Assembly (NCBI GenBank): GCA_905194705.1
Contig: CAJJTI010000109.1
Coordinates: 1 to 6,390, forward strand
DNA length: 6,390 bases
Direction: 5' to 3'
From: an uncultured Solobacterium sp.
GTDB taxonomy: Bacteria; Bacillota_I; Bacilli_A; Erysipelotrichales; Erysipelotrichaceae
The position numbers and the translations under genes were made by a program. Each line of letters begins with the position of its first letter. The stretch's first letter is position 1. Below the pieces are notes generated by a model, which made no database searches, was not told where the DNA came from, and saw only the letters and a program-made list of their open reading frames with translations. Below are positions 4,883 through 6,390 of this stretch, piece after piece.

Positions 4883-6029
4883 TATCACCATTCAGGATAT
4901 ATTCCATCGATTTCTTCCGCAATACTGTGAGACACACAACTTTTCTCCCCAACAGCAACTAACGGCACTGTGTATCTCCAAATGCCATACTCTTGAAATG
5001 GGAGCCAATTTAAGCGAATGCGAAAACTGTCACAAGAAATATATTCATTATAATTCATGCAAGAACCGTCACTGCCCCATGTGTCAAGGAATGGAGGTCG
5101 ATGAATGGATTGACAAACAGCAGGAAAATGTACTGGATGTTCCATACTTTCATACGGTTTTTACAGTTCCTGAAAAATTATATTCCCTGATTTATTCAAA
5201 TCAGAAACTCCTTTATGATGCTTTGTACCATGCAGCACATCAAACAATGACAGAGCTGTCTGCGGATCCGAAACATCTTGGAGCAAGGATTGGATATATC
5301 TGTGTACTTCATACTTGGGGCTCCAGAATGAATTATCATCCTCATCTCCACACCATTGTTCTTGGCGGTGGACTTGATGCTGCAAACAAGTGGAAGGATA
5401 AAGGAAAGAAGTTTTTCTTTCCGGTTAAGGTCATGTCTGCCGTCTTCAAAAAGTATTATCTTCGTGAGCTGAAACAATTCTGGGAAGATAAAAAACTTGA
5501 GTATCATGGAACAGCTGCACATTTAAAAAATCGTTATGAATTCAAAGCTTTACTGAATTCCCTCTACGAAAAGAACTGGGTTGTATATACGAAAGAGGCA
5601 TTCAATGGAGCTAATTCTGTGATCCGGTACCTTGGCCGTTACACTCATCGTATCGCTATCAGCAATCGTAGAATCGTCAGTATGACAGATGAGACTGTTA
5701 CCTATCTTGTAAAGGATTACAAAAATGGTGGTAAATATATCGAGCAAACCATCAAAGGAACAGAGTTTCTGCGAATGTTTCTGATGCATGTACTCCCTAA
5801 AGGTTTTGTCCGAATTCGCCACTATGGCCTGCTTTCCTGTAGGAACAAGAAAGAAAAGATGACTCACTGCCGGAAGCTTCTCAACGGCATTCAATATATT
5901 TCAAAACTCCGCGGCAAAACCTGTGCGGAGAAGCTGATGCTCCTTTACAAAAAGGATATCTGTAAGTGTGAAGCCTGTGGAGGAAATCTTCTTTCGCTGT
6001 CGCTTCGAGGACACTACATGTTGACTTGA
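4872..6029 (+). CDS. IS91-like Y2/HUH transposase
   Basis: A 385-residue rolling-circle-type transposase of the IS91 family. The N-terminal zinc-binding domain has C50-x2-C53, C63, C68-x2-C71 (YNSCKNRHCPMCQ). The HUH metal-binding motif is H156-P-H158-L-H160 (YHPHLHTIV). Two tyrosines, Y253 and Y257 in YLGRYTHR, give the YxxxY pair that defines IS91 proper; ISCR relatives have one. A last cysteine cluster, CKCEAC (about 364-369), resembles the usual terminal CxxC. The protein nicks one strand at the origin end and transfers it to a GAAC/CAAG-type target. The start is placed at 4872 because AGGTG lies 6 nt upstream; ATG 4866 is a close alternative. It overlaps the recombinase gene by 11 nt, so translation is probably coupled. 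No stop or frameshift interrupts it, and its length is normal for the family. Confidence 0.93.
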   Translation: MNHDITIQDIFHRFLPQYCETHNFSPQQQLTALCISKCHTLEMGANLSECENCHKKYIHYNSCKNRHCPMCQGMEVDEWIDKQQENVLDVPYFHTVFTVPEKLYSLIYSNQKLLYDALYHAAHQTMTELSADPKHLGARIGYICVLHTWGSRMNYHPHLHTIVLGGGLDAANKWKDKGKKFFFPVKVMSAVFKKYYLRELKQFWEDKKLEYHGTAAHLKNRYEFKALLNSLYEKNWVVYTKEAFNGANSVIRYLGRYTHRIAISNRRIVSMTDETVTYLVKDYKNGGKYIEQTIKGTEFLRMFLMHVLPKGFVRIRHYGLLSCRNKKEKMTHCRKLLNGIQYISKLRGKTCAEKLMLLYKKDICKCEACGGNLLSLSLRGHYMLT

Positions 6030-6215
6030 GCGAAGGAATTTGAATACTGAAAAACAGCCGTCTGAATGAAGGCTTATTAAGTGCACCCTTCATTCGATAA
6101 GACAGGTTACTACTTTTGAATATATGATGGAATCAGTTTCCAATGTATAGAATCTTTGGTAAAATCAAGAAGAAGGAAATCGATTGAAACTCCATACTGT
6201 ATCGGCTGAAGTGAC
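6030..6215 (+). other. Non-coding right arm of the mobile element
   Basis: No gene is seen. It holds the hairpin at 6064-6095, a short stem CCAA/TTGG around 6140-6159, and CGATTGAAAC at 6181, similar to part of the terminal repeat. By analogy with IS91, this 3' side of the transposase would carry the replication origin end (oriIS). Confidence 0.4.
6064..6095 (+). repeat. 9-bp perfect hairpin after the transposase gene
   Basis: GAATGAAGG (6064-6072) pairs exactly with CCTTCATTC (6087-6095) around a 14-nt loop that contains GTGCAC and CTTATTAAG. It begins 35 nt after the transposase stop. There is no U-run after it, so it is a poor intrinsic terminator; it may stabilise the mRNA end or serve as a subterminal hairpin of the element. 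Confidence 0.5.
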
Positions 6216-6235
6216 GCGATTTTGTTCAATCGGTA
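6216..6235 (-). repeat. Right inverted repeat of the mobile element
   Basis: GCGATTTTGTTCAATCGGTA is the reverse complement, with one mismatch, of 3729-3748. It contains GTTC (6224-6227), the sequence normally found against the origin end of IS91-type elements. Just outside, AATCGGT is repeated (6228-6234 and 6238-6244). Confidence 0.7.
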
Positions 6236-6237
6236 AA

Positions 6238-6314
6238 AATCGGTGTGCAGTCCAGAGAAAAGGGCAGCTATCAAAAGATGGTAAGCTGTGTTTTTCTCTG
6301 TCCTGACGCCGATT
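6238..6314 (+). repeat. Long imperfect hairpin outside the right element end
   Basis: Nested complementary segments form one stem: AATCGG (6238-6243) with CCGATT (6309-6314), CAGAGAAAA (6253-6261) with TTTTCTCTG (6292-6300), and CAGCT (6265-6269) with AGCTG (6284-6288), with a 14-nt terminal loop. No U-run follows. It sits about 37 nt before a small start codon with a ribosome binding site, so it may be a leader structure of the next gene or element. GTTC follows it directly (6315-6318). Confidence 0.5.
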
Positions 6315-6350
6315 GTTCACGTATCAATTTAATAGCGCAAAAGGAAATAT

Positions 6351-6380
6351 ATGACATACACCCAACTAAGTAATCCATGA
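6351..6380 (+). pseudogene. Nine-codon start resembling an IS30-family transposase
   Basis: AAGGAA (6341-6346) precedes ATG at 6351, which reads MTYTQLSNP and then TGA (6378-6380). The opening MTYTQLS is typical of IS30-family transposases as I remember them, where the helix-turn-helix follows. Here the frame stops at once and only 10 bases remain before the window ends, so this could be a frameshifted or truncated copy, or a chance short frame. The rest lies outside the window. Confidence 0.3.
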
Positions 6381-6390
6381 AAAATCGCCC

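Larger units (their letters stand above)
3729..6235 (+). mobile_element. IS91-like element with tyrosine recombinase and terminal inverted repeats, about 2.5 kb
   Basis: The unit contains, left to right: a 20-bp inverted repeat, a terminator-like hairpin, a 240-bp structured leader, a tyrosine recombinase gene, an overlapping Y2/HUH transposase gene, about 190 bp of non-coding DNA with one hairpin, and the second inverted repeat. Both genes are full length and keep their catalytic residues, so the element may be active. Its coding part is visibly more GC-rich than the minus-strand genes, consistent with recent arrival. IS91-family members with an extra recombinase gene are known, but classical IS91 has no long terminal repeats and makes no target duplication. 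No convincing target duplication is visible here (left flank CCAAA, right flank AAAAT). The exact ends are inferred from the repeats alone; true ends could lie inside the repeats at the GAAC and GTTC tetranucleotides. Confidence 0.75.

Noticed and set aside
4885..6093. Several minus-strand open frames opposite the transposase
   Set aside because: The plus strand carries a full-length transposase with all motifs; the antisense frames show no motifs or ribosome binding sites.
3725..6239. AAA on both sides of the inverted repeats as a target duplication
   Set aside because: Three A residues in AT-rich DNA are expected by chance, and IS91-type elements do not normally duplicate their target.
1..6390. 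CRISPR array, tRNA or rRNA genes
   Set aside because: No regularly spaced direct repeats and no recognisable tRNA or rRNA sequence were seen in a reading by eye.

Overview
The window is AT-rich, with strong GGAGG-type ribosome binding sites and Firmicutes-style protein families (SdpI, CPBP protease, XRE-DUF4097 regulator, IS91-like transposase). It most resembles a low-GC gut clostridium of the Lachnospiraceae type. That placement is inferred from style and remembered families, not from a marker gene. No rRNA, tRNA or CRISPR array was seen.

Left part, minus strand (about 1-1200). An extended -10 promoter (1186-1194) leads into the debris of a rhuM-type gene (906-1093; in-frame stop plus a frameshifting deletion). 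An SdpI-family membrane protein (498-866) and a small protein with two CxxC pairs (85-474, TTG start) follow. An open frame running from the rhuM remnant into sdpI makes the SdpI protein look 172 residues long; an AAAGGAGGT site shows the real start at 866 (122 residues).

Middle part, minus strand (1246-3630). One operon: an XRE-type regulator with a DUF4097-like C-terminal region (2678-3559), then 2 bp later a CPBP intramembrane protease homologue (1647-2675), then an overlapping 69-residue charged protein (1451-1660). An orphan reading-frame tail (1337-1441) and an intrinsic terminator (1246-1296) close it. A TTGGTAAA-N6-TTTACTAA inverted repeat at 3602-3623 is a plausible autoregulatory operator. 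SdpI-type and CPBP-type proteins are both linked to bacteriocin self-protection elsewhere, so the left 3.6 kb may be a small, partly decayed immunity cluster. This is inference.

Right part, plus strand (3729-6235). A mobile element carries a complete tyrosine recombinase (3992-4882) whose end overlaps the start of a complete IS91-like Y2/HUH transposase (4872-6029). Near-perfect 20-bp inverted repeats (19/20) flank the pair at 3729-3748 and 6216-6235, which is unexpected because classical IS91 elements lack long terminal inverted repeats. The leader of the recombinase holds an 11-bp perfect inverted repeat that buries its ribosome binding site, and a terminator-like hairpin lies just inside the left end. 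This element is the most interesting thing in the window.

Far right (6236-6390). A long imperfect hairpin (6238-6314) precedes a ribosome binding site and a nine-codon reading frame beginning MTYTQLS, like the start of an IS30-family transposase, but stopped at once by TGA.
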